Source of the DNA: Bordetella genomosp. 2
GTDB taxonomy: Bacteria > Pseudomonadota > Gammaproteobacteria > Burkholderiales > Burkholderiaceae_B
NCBI RefSeq assembly: GCF_002261345.1
Contig: NZ_NEVT01000006.1
Coordinates: forward strand, 248,001 to 312,000
Direction of reading: 5' to 3'
DNA length: 64,000 bases
In this document: piece by piece, positions 19,112-29,618 of the stretch
How positions within the stretch are numbered: the first letter of the stretch is position 1
Layout of the letters: each line of letters starts with the position of its first letter
Notes under the pieces: model-generated
The model's input: the letters and a program-made list of their open reading frames with translations, nothing else
What the model was told of the DNA's origin: nothing
The model's database searches: none
Made by a program: the position numbers and the translations under genes

Positions 19112-19786
19112 ATGCGAATACTGGTCATCGAGGACGAGCGCAAGCTCGCGGACTATCTGCAGAAGGGCCTGGCCGAACAGAGCTTCGTGGTCGACGTGGC
19201 GCGCGACGGCGTCGAAGGCTGCCATGCGGCGTTGGAGTTCGACTACGACGTGGTGGTGCTGGACGTGATGCTGCCGGGCCTGGATGGCTTCGAAGTGCTG
19301 GCGCGCCTGCGCCGCGGCAAGAGCACGCCGGTGCTGATGCTGACCGCGCGCGACCGGGTCGAGGACCGCGTGCGCGGCCTGGAGGGCGGCGCCGACGACT
19401 ACCTGGTCAAGCCATTCGCGTTCTCCGAGCTGCTGGCGCGGGTGCATGCGCTGCTGCGGCGCGGGCGCGGCCAGGAGCCGGCCGTGCTGGCGCTGGACGA
19501 CCTGGAGCTGGACCTGGTGCGTCGCAAGGCCAGCCGGGCCGGGGTGCGGCTCGACCTGACCGCCAAGGAATTCACGCTGCTGGCCTTGCTGCTGCGCCGC
19601 CAGGGACAGGTGCTGTCGCGTACGCTGCTCGCTGAGCAGGTCTGGGACATGAACTTCGACGGCGATACGAATGTCATCGAAGTCGCGGTGCGGCGCCTGC
19701 GCGCCAAGCTGGACGATCCGTTCGACCGCCGGCTGCTGCACACGGTGCGCGGCATGGGCTATGTGCTGGAGCGACGCGAGCCATGA
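19112..19786 (+). CDS. copR: Copper-responsive response regulator (CopR/CusR type)
   Basis: 224 residues with an OmpR-type layout. The receiver domain has the phospho-acceptor Asp51 in [13 protein letters not shown], with the switch residues in MLTARD and LVKPFAF. The C-terminal winged helix ends [18 protein letters not shown] and [12 protein letters not shown], typical of the heavy-metal regulator branch. It overlaps the kinase gene by 4 bp and heads the copper locus, so it most likely activates copA. The dyads at 19078-19100 and 21149-21168 are candidate sites. Confidence 0.88.
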   Translation: MRILVIEDERKLADYLQKGLAEQSFVVDVARDGVEGCHAALEFDYDVVVLDVMLPGLDGFEVLARLRRGKSTPVLMLTARDRVEDRVRGLEGGADDYLVKPFAFSELLARVHALLRRGRGQEPAVLALDDLELDLVRRKASRAGVRLDLTAKEFTLLALLLRRQGQVLSRTLLAEQVWDMNFDGDTNVIEVAVRRLRAKLDDPFDRRLLHTVRGMGYVLERREP

Positions 19787-21165
19787 TGCGTCGCCCCGCG
19801 TCCATCGAGCGGCGGCTCACTTTGCTGCTGGGCGCCATCGCCCTGGCCGTGTCCAGCGTGGCCGGCTGCACGCTGTTCTGGGCCTTGCAGCGCGAGGTGC
19901 AGCGCCAGCAGATTACCGAGGTGGCCGGCAAGCTGGAACTCATCGAACACCTGATCGGCATGCAGGCCGGGCCGGAGCCGTCCGGGCACCTGGCCACCAC
20001 GCTGGACAATATCCTGGCCGGCCACGGCCAATTGCGCGCCTGGATCATCGGCGCCGACGGCCGGCCCCATTACGGAGGACCGGCGCCGCGTGTGCTGCGG
20101 GCCGGCCCGGGCGACGAAGTCCTGCTCGAGACCGGCGACGGCCAGCGCATGCGCGGCCTGCGGGTGGCCCTGGAGGCGGGGCCGTTCGACCGCGCCGCGC
20201 TGACCGTGGCCATCAGCACGCGGCCCGGCGGGCAATTCCTGTACACCTACGCGACTGCGCTGCTGCTGGTTTGCGCGCTGTGGGTGGGGGTGACCGTGGC
20301 CCTGGGCGCATGGGCGGTGCGGCGCTCGGTGGCGCCGCTGCGGCGTCTGTCGGCGCAGGCGGCACGCATCGGTCCCGGCAACCTCGCGGTGCGCCTGCCG
20401 CAGCCGGACGGCGATGCCGAGCTGCACGAGTTCGTCCGCACCTTCAACCAGCTGCTGGACCGGCTGCAGGCCGCCTACCAGCAACTGGAAGGCTTCAACG
20501 CCGACGTGGCGCACGAACTGCGCACGCCGCTCGCGACCCTGATCAGCGGCACGGAGATCGCCCTGGGCAGCGAGCGCAGCGCCGCCGAGCTGCGCGAGGT
20601 GCTGGCCTCCAACCTGGAAGAGCTGGAAAGCCTGCGCGCCCTGGTCAATGACATGCTGTTCCTGGCGCGCGCCGACAGCGGCGAATTGGCCCAGGACCTG
20701 CAGCCGGTCGACATGCGCGGGGAAATCGCGCGGGTCGCCGATTATTACGAGGCGGCGCTGGAGGCGGCCGGCCTGGCGCTGCGCATCGAGGGGCAGGGCG
20801 ACGGTGCGGCGCTGGCCAATCCGCGGCTGCTGCGCCGGGCGATCGCCAACCTGGTATCCAACGCGATCAAGGCCGCGCCGCGCGGCAGCGTCATCCGCGT
20901 CGCCTACGCGGCCGAGGGCGCCGGCATGCGGATCAGCGTGCGCAACACCGGCCCGGTCATCGCGCCGTCGGCCCTGCCGCGCATCTTCGACCGCTTTTAC
21001 CGCGGCGATGGCGCACGCGGCGGGCGCTCCGCGGGACACGGCCTGGGGCTGGCCATCGTGCGGGCGGTTGCGCGCATGCACGATGGCCGCGCGTTCGCCG
21101 CTTCCGACACGGACGGGACCGAAGTCGGCTTCAGCATCGGCACGCGGCAGATTACAGAAACGTAA
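19783..21165 (+). CDS. copS: Heavy-metal sensor histidine kinase (CopS/CusS type)
   Basis: 460 residues. Two membrane helices (about residues 10-30 and 155-180) bracket a periplasmic sensor region. A HAMP segment follows, then the H-box [16 protein letters not shown] with phosphorylated His244. The N box [11 protein letters not shown] and the G boxes ([22 protein letters not shown]) complete the ATPase. It is translationally coupled to copR. The stop codon lies inside the dyad 21149-21168, so the operator for the next gene overlaps the end of this one. Confidence 0.9.
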   Translation: MMRRPASIERRLTLLLGAIALAVSSVAGCTLFWALQREVQRQQITEVAGKLELIEHLIGMQAGPEPSGHLATTLDNILAGHGQLRAWIIGADGRPHYGGPAPRVLRAGPGDEVLLETGDGQRMRGLRVALEAGPFDRAALTVAISTRPGGQFLYTYATALLLVCALWVGVTVALGAWAVRRSVAPLRRLSAQAARIGPGNLAVRLPQPDGDAELHEFVRTFNQLLDRLQAAYQQLEGFNADVAHELRTPLATLISGTEIALGSERSAAELREVLASNLEELESLRALVNDMLFLARADSGELAQDLQPVDMRGEIARVADYYEAALEAAGLALRIEGQGDGAALANPRLLRRAIANLVSNAIKAAPRGSVIRVAYAAEGAGMRISVRNTGPVIAPSALPRIFDRFYRGDGARGGRSAGHGLGLAIVRAVARMHDGRAFAASDTDGTEVGFSIGTRQITET

Positions 21166-21168
21166 TCT
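21149..21168. promoter_or_regulatory. Perfect dyad (cop box) before copA
   Basis: AGATTAC at 21149-21155 and GTAATCT at 21162-21168 form an exact 7-bp inverted repeat with a 6-bp spacer. It overlaps the copS stop codon and lies 44 bp ahead of copA. A TAGAGT at 21200-21205 could be the -10 of a copA promoter. Binding by phosphorylated CopR is inferred. Confidence 0.6.
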
Positions 21169-21211
21169 GGCCGACAGCTTGGCGTCGGTCATGCGCGGCT
21201 AGAGTGTCCGC

Positions 21212-22954
21212 ATGACTGCATTGTTCGATACCGCGGGCCGGAAGCCCGCCTCGGCGCCGCGGCGCCGTTTCGTCCAGGGCCTGGCCGCCGGCGGCCTGCT
21301 GGCCGGGGCCGGGCTGCGCCATGGCGGCGCCTGGGCCGCGGCCGCGCCGGCAGTGTTGTCCGGCACACAGTTCGACCTGGAAATCGGCGAGTCGCCGGTG
21401 AACTACACGGGGCGGGCGCGCCGCGCGACCACGGTCAATGGCCAGCTGCCCGCGCCGGTGCTGCGCTGGCGCGAGGGCGATGACGTCACCTTGCGGGTCA
21501 CCAACCGCCTGCGCGAAGACACCTCGATTCACTGGCACGGCATCCTGCTGCCGAGCGGCATGGACGGGGTGCCGGGCTTGAGCTTCGCGGGGATCCGGCC
21601 GGGCGAGACCTTCACGTACCGGTTCCCGGTGCGCCAGAGCGGCACGTACTGGTACCACAGCCATTCGGGCCTGCAAGAGCAGACCGGCCTGTACGGCGCC
21701 ATCGTGATCGAGCCGCGGGCGCCCGCGCCGCCGCCGGCGGACCGCGACTACGTCGTGCTGCTGTCGGATTGGACGGATGAAGACCCGGCCGAGGTGTTCC
21801 GCAAGCTGATCGTGATGCCGGACTACTACAACCGCAATCGCCCCACGCTGGGCGACCTGGCGGCCCGGGCCGGGCAGGCCGGCTGGCGGCAGGCCTTGGA
21901 CGAGCGGCTGATGTGGCAGCGCATGCGCATGGACCCGACCGACCTGGCCGACGTATCGGGCGCCACCTATACCTACCTGACCAACGGCCGCTCGCCGGCG
22001 GGCAACTGGGCCGGGCTGTTCCGGCCCGGCGAGCAGATCCGGCTGCGCTTCATCAACGGCTCGGCCATGACCTACTTCGACGTGCGCATTCCCGGCCTGA
22101 AGCTGACCGTGGTGGCGGCCGATGGGCTGCCGGTGCGGCCGGTGGAGGTGGACGAGTTCCGCATTGCGGTAGCCGAGACCTACGATGTGATCGTCGAGCC
22201 GGACCAGGCGCGCGCCTATACGATTTTCGCGCAGGCCATGGATCGCTCCGGCTATGCGCGGGGCACGCTGGCGCCGCGGGCCGGCATGCAGGGCGAGGTG
22301 CCGCCGCTGGACCGCGTCCAGGTGCTGGGCATGGCGGACATGGGCATGCGCCACGACATGGCAGGCATGGGCCACGGCGCACACGGCGGGCATGGTGGCG
22401 GGCATGGCGGCGCGGCCGGCGGCGGCATGGTCGAAGCGCGGCATCCGTACCCGGCCGAGCGCGGCGTGGCGAACTCGATGCTGCCCGATGTGGTGTCGAC
22501 CCGGCTGGACGATCCGGGCGTAGGGCTGCGCGGCAACGGCCGCCGCGTGCTGACCTACGCGGACCTGCGCTCGGCCGCGGTCCCGGCCGACGAGCGGCCG
22601 CCCACCCGCGAGATCGAGCTGCACCTGACCGGCAACATGGACCGCTACCTGTGGTCGTTCAATGGGGTGAAGTTCGCCGATGCCAAGCCCATCGTGCTGC
22701 GCTACGGTGAACGGGTGCGCTTCGTACTGGTCAACGACACCATGATGACCCATCCTATCCACCTGCACGGGCTATGGAGCGACCTGGAATCTCCCGACGG
22801 CGCGTTCCAGGTGCGCAAGCACACCGTCAGCCTCAACCCGGCGCAGCGCATCAGCTATCGCGTCAGCGCCGATACGCGCGGCAACTGGGCCTACCACTGC
22901 CACCTGCTTTATCACATGGAAGCCGGCATGTTCCGGGCCGTGGTCGTGGAGTAG
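21212..22954 (+). CDS. copA: Periplasmic multicopper oxidase CopA
   Basis: 580 residues. A Tat signal (RRRFVQGLAAGGLLAG) exports the folded enzyme. The copper ligands are visible in four blocks: H107-W-H109, H149-S-H151, H514-P-I-H517-L-H519 and H562-C563-H564 with H568. Cys563 is the type 1 copper ligand. Residues about 374-406 are a Met/His/Gly-rich insert (MADMGMRHDMAGMGHG and on), typical of CopA and likely to bind extra Cu(I). It oxidises Cu(I) and sequesters copper in the periplasm. copB follows after 4 bp. Confidence 0.95.
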   Translation: MTALFDTAGRKPASAPRRRFVQGLAAGGLLAGAGLRHGGAWAAAAPAVLSGTQFDLEIGESPVNYTGRARRATTVNGQLPAPVLRWREGDDVTLRVTNRLREDTSIHWHGILLPSGMDGVPGLSFAGIRPGETFTYRFPVRQSGTYWYHSHSGLQEQTGLYGAIVIEPRAPAPPPADRDYVVLLSDWTDEDPAEVFRKLIVMPDYYNRNRPTLGDLAARAGQAGWRQALDERLMWQRMRMDPTDLADVSGATYTYLTNGRSPAGNWAGLFRPGEQIRLRFINGSAMTYFDVRIPGLKLTVVAADGLPVRPVEVDEFRIAVAETYDVIVEPDQARAYTIFAQAMDRSGYARGTLAPRAGMQGEVPPLDRVQVLGMADMGMRHDMAGMGHGAHGGHGGGHGGAAGGGMVEARHPYPAERGVANSMLPDVVSTRLDDPGVGLRGNGRRVLTYADLRSAAVPADERPPTREIELHLTGNMDRYLWSFNGVKFADAKPIVLRYGERVRFVLVNDTMMTHPIHLHGLWSDLESPDGAFQVRKHTVSLNPAQRISYRVSADTRGNWAYHCHLLYHMEAGMFRAVVVE

Positions 22955-22958
22955 GCGC

Positions 22959-23861
22959 ATGAAACATTGTTCCTTCATCCGCGCCGGCAGGTGGGCGGCA
23001 GGCTTGCTGGGGCTGCTGCTGGCCTGGCCGGTCGGGGCGCAGTCGGGCCACGCCGGCCACGGCATGGACCATGGCGGCGCGGCAGGACAGTCCGCACCCG
23101 CGCCGGCCGGGGAGCACGCGGCCATGCCCGGCATGACGCACGGCGCGGCGCCGGCGGGCCGCCTGCCGTCCAGCGATGGCGCGGGCGCGCGCGGCTACGA
23201 GGCTTACGGCATTCACGCCGGCATGATGGACGGCATGGCCGCCAGCCAGTTGCTGTTCGACAAGCTCGGCCTGGCGCACGACCGGGCCGGCCGCACCGGC
23301 CTGCAGTGGGACGGCGAATTCTGGCTCGGGCGGGGCCGGGACCGCTTGTGGATCAAGAGCGAAGGCGAACGCATCGGCGGCACCTCGGCGGCCAAGGTCG
23401 AGGCGTTCTGGAGCCGCGCCGTCTCGCCTTATTGGGACGTGCAGCTGGGCGCCCGGCGCGATTTCGGCGCCGGCCCGAAGCGCGACTGGCTCGCGCTCGG
23501 CCTGCAAGGCGTGGCGCCATACGAAATCGAGACCGAACTGACCGCCTATATGGGCAAGGCGGGGCGCACGGCGCTGGGGCTCAAGGCGGAGTACGATCTG
23601 CTGCTGACGCAGCGCCTGGTGTTCACGCCCGAAATCGAGGCCAGCCTGTATGGCGAAGACGATCCGGCACGCGGGGTTGGCGCCGGCCTGGCCGACGCCG
23701 CGCTGACCCTCAGACTGCGCTACGAAATCACCCGCCAGTTCGCGCCCTATGTCGGTGTATCCTTCGGCCGCAAGTTCGGCCAGACGGCGCGCTATGCCAG
23801 CGAGGCCGGCGAGAGCCGCTCGGAACGCGCGCTGCTGGCCGGGCTGCGCCTCTGGTTCTGA
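22959..23861 (+). CDS. copB: Outer-membrane copper resistance protein CopB
   Basis: 300 residues. A signal peptide is followed by a short Met/His-rich region (HAGHGMDHGGAAG, AAMPGMTHG) that can bind copper. The rest matches the CopB beta-barrel: EFWLGRGRDRLWIKSEGER, SPYWDVQLGARRD and a terminal strand ending GLRLWF with a C-terminal aromatic residue. It probably binds or exports copper at the outer membrane with CopA. No copC or copD gene follows, so this is the short form of the locus. Confidence 0.9.
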   Translation: MKHCSFIRAGRWAAGLLGLLLAWPVGAQSGHAGHGMDHGGAAGQSAPAPAGEHAAMPGMTHGAAPAGRLPSSDGAGARGYEAYGIHAGMMDGMAASQLLFDKLGLAHDRAGRTGLQWDGEFWLGRGRDRLWIKSEGERIGGTSAAKVEAFWSRAVSPYWDVQLGARRDFGAGPKRDWLALGLQGVAPYEIETELTAYMGKAGRTALGLKAEYDLLLTQRLVFTPEIEASLYGEDDPARGVGAGLADAALTLRLRYEITRQFAPYVGVSFGRKFGQTARYASEAGESRSERALLAGLRLWF

Positions 23862-23887
23862 ATGCCGCCACGACGAGACCACTCATC

Positions 23888-24367
23888 ATGCCAATCGATA
23901 TTTCCCGTCCCTTGTCCACCCGCCGCCGTCTGCTGGCCGGCCTCGCGCTCGCGCCGCTGGCGGCCCGGGCCGCCGCCCCGGGCGCCACGGTGCGGGTCTG
24001 GAAGACGCCGACCTGCGGTTGTTGCCAGGATTGGATCGCCCACCTGCGCGACCACGGTTTCCAGGTGGAAGTCAGCGAAGTCGACGACACCTCGGCGATC
24101 CGCGAGCGGCTGGGCATTCCCAGGGAGTATGGCTCGTGCCATACCGGCCTGGTGGCCGGCTATGCCCTGGAAGGCCACGTGCCGGCGCGGGACATCCAGC
24201 GCCTGCTGCGCGAGCGCCCGGCGGCGATCGGCCTGGCCGTGCCCGGCATGCCGCTCGGCTCGCCGGGCATGGACGGCCCCGAGTACGAGGGCCGCAAGCA
24301 TCCCTATGAAGTCCTGCTGGTGCGGCGCTGGGGCCTGACCTCGGTGTTCCAGGCCTATCCGGCCTAG
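23888..24367 (+). CDS. DUF411 exported metal-binding protein
   Basis: 159 residues. The N-terminus STRRRLLAGLALAPLAARAA looks like a Tat-type or Sec signal. The mature part has WKTPTCGCCQDWIAHL, a CxCC motif, then SCHTGLVAGYALEGHVPA and GLAVPGMPLGSPGM, the conserved DUF411 blocks. Family members occur with copper and silver resistance genes and are thought to bind metal through the Cys cluster. It is the third structural gene of the copper unit, 26 bp after copB, and converges on the M20 peptidase gene. Confidence 0.87.
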   Translation: MPIDISRPLSTRRRLLAGLALAPLAARAAAPGATVRVWKTPTCGCCQDWIAHLRDHGFQVEVSEVDDTSAIRERLGIPREYGSCHTGLVAGYALEGHVPARDIQRLLRERPAAIGLAVPGMPLGSPGMDGPEYEGRKHPYEVLLVRRWGLTSVFQAYPA

Positions 24368-24410
24368 AAGCCTGTTCACCCTCCGGGCCGGCCGGGAACC
24401 GGGCGGCAGG

Positions 24411-25808
24411 CTAGGCGCGGGCCCGGGCCGGCGTATCGCCCGCGCCCAGGTCCCAGTACAGGCCGGTCATCAGAGTCAGGGCCTCGCGCAGCAGCTCCGG
24501 CGGCAGATGTTCATTCGGCGCGTGCTGCGAGCAGCCCGGATACGAATGCGGCACCCACACCGTGCGCAAGCCCAGCACGTCCGTGAAGATGTCGTTCGGC
24601 AGCGAGCCGCCCAGGTTCGGCAGCACGGCAACTTTCTTGCCGCTGGTGCGCTCCAGCGAAGCCACGGTCCAGCGCACCCACGGATCGTCGGGGTCGATGC
24701 GCGTGGCCTTGAACATGGTTTCCCGCGTGGTCTGCACCCGCACCATGGGAAAGCCCTGGCGGTCCAGGTGGCGGCGCAGGGCGGGCAGCAGCGCGTCCGG
24801 GTCCACGCCCACCACGAAGCGCAGCTGGCAGCGGGCCCAGGCGCGGGGCGGAATGGCGTTGACCGGCGTGTCGGGGTTGCCCGTCTTGTAGGCCAGCACC
24901 TCGAACGAGCACCAGCCGAACACGCGCTCGGCCGGCGACAGGCCGGGCTCGCCCCAGTCGGGCTCGATTTCCGGGCCGTCCGCGCCGCCGTCGACTTCAC
25001 AGTCGGCCAGCGCGCGCCGCACCGCCGGCGGCAAGCCGGCCGGCACCCATTCGGGCACCCGGATCTGGCCGCTGGGCGACACCAGGGTGGCAATGGCGTG
25101 GGCAAGCTGGATGCCGGGGTTGGAGATCAGGCCGCCCCAGTTGCCGGAGTGATGCCCGCCGGCACGCGCCTCGATGCTCAGGTCGAAGTTCAGGCTGCCG
25201 CGCGCGCCCAGGAACACGGTGGGCCGCTGCGGGCTCAGGCGCGGGCCGTCCGAGGCGATCAGCAGGTCGGCGGCGAACCTGTCGCGGTGCTGTTCGCACA
25301 GTTCGCGCAGGCCCGGCGAGCCCGTCTCTTCGCCCATTTCGAGCAGGTACTTGACGTTGAAGCCGAGTTTGCCGCGGGTCTGCAGCACCAGCCTGAGCGC
25401 CTCGATGTTGATACTGTGCTGCCCCTTGTTGTCGGCGATGCCGCGCCCGTACCAGCGGCCGTCGCGCTCGGCCAGCGTCCAGGGCGACAGGCCGGCGTGC
25501 CATTCCGGCTCCAGCCCGCGGATCACGTCGCCGTGGCCGTAGCCGAGCACGGTGGGCAGGGCCGGGTCCTCGATGCGCTCGGCGAACAGGAAGGGCGCGC
25601 GCGCCTTCTCGTGCGTGAGGATGCTGCATTCGAACCCCATGGCCTCGAACGCCGGCCGCATCTCCGTTTCCAGGTAGGCGGACAATTCCCCCGCGCGGCC
25701 GGGGTTCTGGCTTTCGGTGGGAATCGCCAGGCGGCGCGCGAGCAAGTCGCGGAAGGCGCCGGAATCGAAACATTGCTCGGCGCGGGCGATGGCGGTTGAG
25801 CGGCTCAT
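24411..25808 (-). CDS. M20-family metallopeptidase (ArgE/DapE/dipeptidase type)
   Basis: 465 residues. The metal-binding blocks of M20 are visible: GYGHGDVI (first His and catalytic Asp), [11 protein letters not shown] (bridging Asp), [10 protein letters not shown] (catalytic Glu and metal Glu) and the late SQHAPNEH (final His). A dimerisation lid domain lies in the middle. It should hydrolyse dipeptides or N-acyl amino acids. The start at 25808 overlaps the stop of the dppF-like gene by 4 bp, so uptake and hydrolysis of the same peptide are linked. It is the last gene of the dpp operon. Confidence 0.88.
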   Translation of the reverse strand: MSRSTAIARAEQCFDSGAFRDLLARRLAIPTESQNPGRAGELSAYLETEMRPAFEAMGFECSILTHEKARAPFLFAERIEDPALPTVLGYGHGDVIRGLEPEWHAGLSPWTLAERDGRWYGRGIADNKGQHSINIEALRLVLQTRGKLGFNVKYLLEMGEETGSPGLRELCEQHRDRFAADLLIASDGPRLSPQRPTVFLGARGSLNFDLSIEARAGGHHSGNWGGLISNPGIQLAHAIATLVSPSGQIRVPEWVPAGLPPAVRRALADCEVDGGADGPEIEPDWGEPGLSPAERVFGWCSFEVLAYKTGNPDTPVNAIPPRAWARCQLRFVVGVDPDALLPALRRHLDRQGFPMVRVQTTRETMFKATRIDPDDPWVRWTVASLERTSGKKVAVLPNLGGSLPNDIFTDVLGLRTVWVPHSYPGCSQHAPNEHLPPELLREALTLMTGLYWDLGAGDTPARARA

Positions 25809-26776
25809 GGCTGGACGGCTCCTCGGGACGATGGCGGATAGAGATGGCAGGCCACCAGCGCGCGCTCCTGCGGCAGCAGGGCGGGGCGCTCGTGGCCGCA
25901 CTGCGGCATGGCGTGCCGGCAGCGTGGATGGAACGGGCAGCCCGGCGGCGGCTTGAGCGGGTCGGGGAACGACAGGCCCAGGCCCGTGTCCGGAATGCCC
26001 AGGCCCGGCTCGGGTGTCAGCACCGAGGCCAGCAAGGCCTGGGTGTAGGGATGGCGCGGCTGGCGGAACAGCTCGGCGGCGGGCGCGGATTCGACCACGC
26101 GGCCCAGGTACATGACGGCCACGTCGGTGGCGATGTGTTCCACCACCGCCAGGTTGTGGCTGATGAAGACGTAGGTCAGGTCGAACTCGCGCCGCAGGGC
26201 CATCAGCAGGTTCATGATCTGCGCCTGCACCGATACGTCCAGCGCCGAGGTGGGCTCGTCGCAGATGACGATTTCCGGGTTCATGACCAGCGCCCGCGCG
26301 ATGGCCACCCGCTGGCGCTGGCCGCCGGACAGCTGGCCGGGCGTATTGCCCGCCAGGCGGGCCGGCAGCCCGACCCGCTCGAGCATCTCGATGGCCTTGT
26401 GCTGGCGCGGGTTGGCGATGCCGTGCACTTCCAGCGGCAGCGACACGATCGAGGCGATGGTGCGGCGCGGGTTCAGCGAGGAGTACGGGTCCTGGAATAC
26501 CGGCTGCACGCGCCGCGCCAGCGCGCGGCGCGACAGCTCGCGGATGTCCCGGCCCTCGATGCGCACCGCGCCGCCGGTGGTCGGCAAGAGGCCCAGCAGC
26601 AGCCGCGCCAGCGTCGACTTGCCGCAGCCGGATTCGCCCACCACCCCCAGCACGCCGCCGCGCGCGACCGCCAGGTCCACGCCGTTGACGGCGTGCAGGG
26701 TGCGGCGCGGCTGGAACATGCCGGTCTTGACGGTGAAGCTGCGGCTGACGTCCTGTGCCTGGATGAGCGCGTCCAT
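25805..26776 (-). CDS. dppF: Di/oligopeptide ABC transporter ATP-binding protein (DppF-like)
   Basis: 323 residues. Walker A is GESGCGKST, the signature LSGGQRQR, and Walker B is [12 protein letters not shown]. The C-terminal oligopeptide-type tail ends with the Cys cluster [14 protein letters not shown], which in this family can bind a metal cluster. The start at 26776 shares bases with the dppD-like stop. The longer open frame to 27637 is only a continuation into the shadow of the neighbour. It powers the importer together with the DppD-like subunit. Confidence 0.9.
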   Translation of the reverse strand: MDALIQAQDVSRSFTVKTGMFQPRRTLHAVNGVDLAVARGGVLGVVGESGCGKSTLARLLLGLLPTTGGAVRIEGRDIRELSRRALARRVQPVFQDPYSSLNPRRTIASIVSLPLEVHGIANPRQHKAIEMLERVGLPARLAGNTPGQLSGGQRQRVAIARALVMNPEIVICDEPTSALDVSVQAQIMNLLMALRREFDLTYVFISHNLAVVEHIATDVAVMYLGRVVESAPAAELFRQPRHPYTQALLASVLTPEPGLGIPDTGLGLSFPDPLKPPPGCPFHPRCRHAMPQCGHERPALLPQERALVACHLYPPSSRGAVQP

Positions 26777-27756
26777 CAGCCGGCCTCCGTGCGGATGCAG
26801 CGCCATTCGTGGCCGGGCGGCGCCCGATGCAGCGGGACGTCCGACCCGCAGGCGGGCCGGGCGTGGCGGCAGCGTTCCCGGAAGGCGCAGCCGGACAGAT
26901 CGCCGACCAGTGCCGGCACCACGCCGGGAATGGTGCCCAGCGGCGTGCCGGGCGGGGTGCGGCCAGGCACCGGGATGCAGGCCAGCAGGCCCTGGGTGTA
27001 CGGATGGCGCGGCCCGGCGAAGATGTCCGCGACGGGTCCCTGTTCGACGACCTGGCCGGCATACATCACGGCCACCTGGCGGGCAATGCGGGCCACCACG
27101 CCCAGGTCGTGGGTGATCAGCACCATGGCGATGCCCAGTTCGGCCTGCAGGTCCGCCAGCAGGCGCAGGATCTGCGCCTGGATGGTCACGTCCAGCGCCG
27201 TGCTGGGCTCGTCGGCGATCAGCAGTTCCGGCCCGCACATCAGGGCCATGGCGATCATCACGCGCTGCCGCAAGCCGCCCGACAGCTGATGCGGGTATTG
27301 CCCCAGGCGCTGTCCGGCCGAGGCAATGCCGACTTTTTCCAGCAGTTCGACGGCGCGTTCGCGCGCTTGCGCGGCGCCCGCGCCGCGGTGATGGCGATAA
27401 TGCTCGGCCAGCTGCTCGCCAATGGTATAGGCCGGGTTCAGGGCGGTCATGGGCTCCTGGAAGATCATCGCCATCTTGTTGCCGCGCAGCGCGTTGACGC
27501 GGCGGCGTCCGGTGCGCGACAAGTCTTCGCCCAGCACGGCCAGGCGGCGGGTGCTGCGCCGCGCCGCAGCCGGCAGCAAGCCCATGATGGCCAGCGAGGT
27601 CATCGATTTGCCGCAGCCGGATTCGCCCACCAGGCACAGCGTCTCGCCGCGCCGGACCTGGAAGGACACCCCGCGCACCGCGTGCAGGGCGCCGCGCGGA
27701 GTGTCGATGGCGACCCGCAGGTCCTGCACGTCCAGCACGATTTCCGCAGCATTCAT
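26776..27756 (-). CDS. dppD: Di/oligopeptide ABC transporter ATP-binding protein (DppD-like)
   Basis: 326 residues. Walker A reads GESGCGKSM with Met in place of the usual Thr/Ser, a change common in DppD/OppD proteins. The signature is LSGGLRQR and Walker B is [13 protein letters not shown]. The C-terminal Cys cluster [14 protein letters not shown] marks the oligopeptide group. It starts 2 bp after the dppC-like stop and ends overlapping the dppF-like start. It forms the ATPase heterodimer with DppF. Confidence 0.9.
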   Translation of the reverse strand: MNAAEIVLDVQDLRVAIDTPRGALHAVRGVSFQVRRGETLCLVGESGCGKSMTSLAIMGLLPAAARRSTRRLAVLGEDLSRTGRRRVNALRGNKMAMIFQEPMTALNPAYTIGEQLAEHYRHHRGAGAAQARERAVELLEKVGIASAGQRLGQYPHQLSGGLRQRVMIAMALMCGPELLIADEPSTALDVTIQAQILRLLADLQAELGIAMVLITHDLGVVARIARQVAVMYAGQVVEQGPVADIFAGPRHPYTQGLLACIPVPGRTPPGTPLGTIPGVVPALVGDLSGCAFRERCRHARPACGSDVPLHRAPPGHEWRCIRTEAG

Positions 27757-27758
27757 CG

Positions 27759-28676
27759 TCAGGCCCTGTCGTCCGGAGTGAGCCACTGGTGCAGGCCGTC
27801 GCCGGCCAGGTTGATGGCGAAGATCAGCAGCGCCAGCGCGCTGCCGGGAATGGCGATCAGCCAGAAGGAAAAGAACATGTAGGCCTTGGCTTCCGAGATC
27901 ATCAGGCCCCAGGACGGCAGCGGCGGCTGCACGCCCAGGCCCAGGAACGACAGCGCCGCCTCCAGCAGGATGGCGCTGGCCGCTTCCAGCGTGGCGATGA
28001 CGATCAGGTGCGGCACTACGTTGGGCAGCACCTCGCCGCGCACGATGCGCCAGGTCGAGGCCCCGGCCGCCTGCGCCGCCGACACGTATTCCAGCGCACG
28101 CACCTGCTGGGTGGCGCTGCGCATCACGACCGCGAAGCGGTCCCATTTCAGCAGCCCGAGCACCAGGATCACCACCCATAGCGAACCGCCCACGATGGCG
28201 ACCGTGGCCAGCGCCACCAGGATGACGGGCATCGACAGCCGGGTGGTCACCAGGAACGACACCGCCATGTCGATCTTGCCGCCGAAATAGCCGGCCGCCA
28301 TGCCCAGCGCGGTGCCGATCAGCCCGGAAATCAGCGCCACGCTGGCGCCGATCAGCAGCGAGATGCGCGCGCCATAGAACAGGCGCGACAGGTAGTCGCG
28401 GCCCAGCTGGTCGGTGCCCAGCGGATGCAGCCAGGTGCCCTTGTCGTACCAGACCGGCGGCGCCGTGCGGTGCGTCAGGTCCTGGAAATACGGGTCGTGC
28501 GGCGACAACCAGGGCGCGAACAACGCGATCAGCACGATCGCCAGCAGGATCGTCCCGCCCGCCAGCAGCGCCTTGTTGCGCCGCAGGCGGCGCCAGGTCG
28601 GCCGGCCCGGCGCGGCCGTGCCGGCGGCCGCGGGCGCCGGCACCTCGGCCAATACGGGAGGAAGGGGCGCGGCCAT
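27759..28676 (-). CDS. dppC: Di/oligopeptide ABC transporter permease (DppC-like)
   Basis: 305 residues with an N-terminal oligopeptide-permease segment (RRNKALLAGGTILLAIVLIA), then SPHDPYFQDL and PLGTDQLGRDYLSRLFYGAR, hallmark DppC blocks. The EAA loop lies near YVSAAQAAGASTWRIVRGE. About six membrane helices are seen. It lies 3 bp after the dppB-like stop on the same strand and pairs with DppB to form the channel. Confidence 0.92.
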   Translation of the reverse strand: MAAPLPPVLAEVPAPAAAGTAAPGRPTWRRLRRNKALLAGGTILLAIVLIALFAPWLSPHDPYFQDLTHRTAPPVWYDKGTWLHPLGTDQLGRDYLSRLFYGARISLLIGASVALISGLIGTALGMAAGYFGGKIDMAVSFLVTTRLSMPVILVALATVAIVGGSLWVVILVLGLLKWDRFAVVMRSATQQVRALEYVSAAQAAGASTWRIVRGEVLPNVVPHLIVIATLEAASAILLEAALSFLGLGVQPPLPSWGLMISEAKAYMFFSFWLIAIPGSALALLIFAINLAGDGLHQWLTPDDRA

Positions 28677-28679
28677 GAT

Positions 28680-29597
28680 TCAGGACACCCTGATGCGCGG
28701 GTCCAGCCACGCGTTGGCGATGTCGGCGGCCAGGGTCAGCAGCACGTACAGCACCGACAACAGCAGGACGATGAGCTGCATGACCGGGTAGTCCTTGAAG
28801 GTGATGCTCTGGTAGGCCAGGTAGCCCAGCCCGTCCAGCGCGAAGATGGTCTCGATGACCACCGAGCCGCCCAGCAGGTAGCCCAGCTGGACGGCGGCCA
28901 GCGCCACCACCGGCACGATGGCGTTGCGCAGCGCGTGCTTGAAGATCACCGTGCCGGTGGGCAGGCCCTTGGCGCGCGCGGTGCGGATGTAGTCCGCGCC
29001 CAGCACTTCGATCATGCCGGCCCGGATCAGCCGCATGAACGCCGGCGCCACGTAATAGCCCAGCGCGATGGCGGGCATCACGAAGTGCTGCCAGGTGCCG
29101 CTGCCGGAGACCGGCAGCACGCGCAACGTGATCGAGAACAGCATGATCAGCAGCAGCGCGAAGAAGAAGTTGGGCAGCGCCTGGCCCAGCACGGCCACCG
29201 CCAGACACAGTCGGTCGGCCAGGCTGCCCTTGTACAGCGCCGCCAGCACTCCCAGCGGGATGGAGATGAACAGCGCCACGCCGAGCGCGGCCAGGCCCAG
29301 CAGCAGGGTGGTCTGGAGCTTGGAGAAGATCAACGGCCCGGCGTCCGTCTTGAAATACACCGAGGTGCCGAAGCGGCCGTTGAGGATGTTCCACAACCAG
29401 TCCGCGTACTGCACGGCGATGGGCCGGTCCAGTCCGTAGGCCTTGCGGATCATGTCGATGTCGGCCTGGCGCGCGCCTTCGCCGGCCAGGGCCACCGCCG
29501 GGTCGCCCGACAGGTGCAGCAGCAGGAAGGCCAGCACCGACACCGTCAGCGCCACCAGCACGGCCAGTCCCAGCCGCCTGATCAGGAACCCGAGCAT
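28680..29597 (-). CDS. dppB: Di/oligopeptide ABC transporter permease (DppB-like)
   Basis: 305 residues. It opens with MLGFLIRRLGLAVLVALTVS and has GLDRPIAVQYADWLWNILNG, both typical of DppB. The EAA loop appears as DYIRTARAKGLPTGTVIFKH, and the end has ITFKDYPVMQLIVLLLSVLY. Six membrane helices are predicted by eye. It lies 21 bp after the binding-protein gene. The order dppA-B-C-D-F is the standard one. Confidence 0.92.
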   Translation of the reverse strand: MLGFLIRRLGLAVLVALTVSVLAFLLLHLSGDPAVALAGEGARQADIDMIRKAYGLDRPIAVQYADWLWNILNGRFGTSVYFKTDAGPLIFSKLQTTLLLGLAALGVALFISIPLGVLAALYKGSLADRLCLAVAVLGQALPNFFFALLLIMLFSITLRVLPVSGSGTWQHFVMPAIALGYYVAPAFMRLIRAGMIEVLGADYIRTARAKGLPTGTVIFKHALRNAIVPVVALAAVQLGYLLGGSVVIETIFALDGLGYLAYQSITFKDYPVMQLIVLLLSVLYVLLTLAADIANAWLDPRIRVS

Positions 29598-29618
29598 GGG
29601 CGTTCTCCGTGTCGCGGG

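Noticed and set aside
24369-24412. Terminator between the DUF411 and M20 peptidase genes
   Set aside because: Only a 6-bp outer stem with a long loop is seen and there is no T run.
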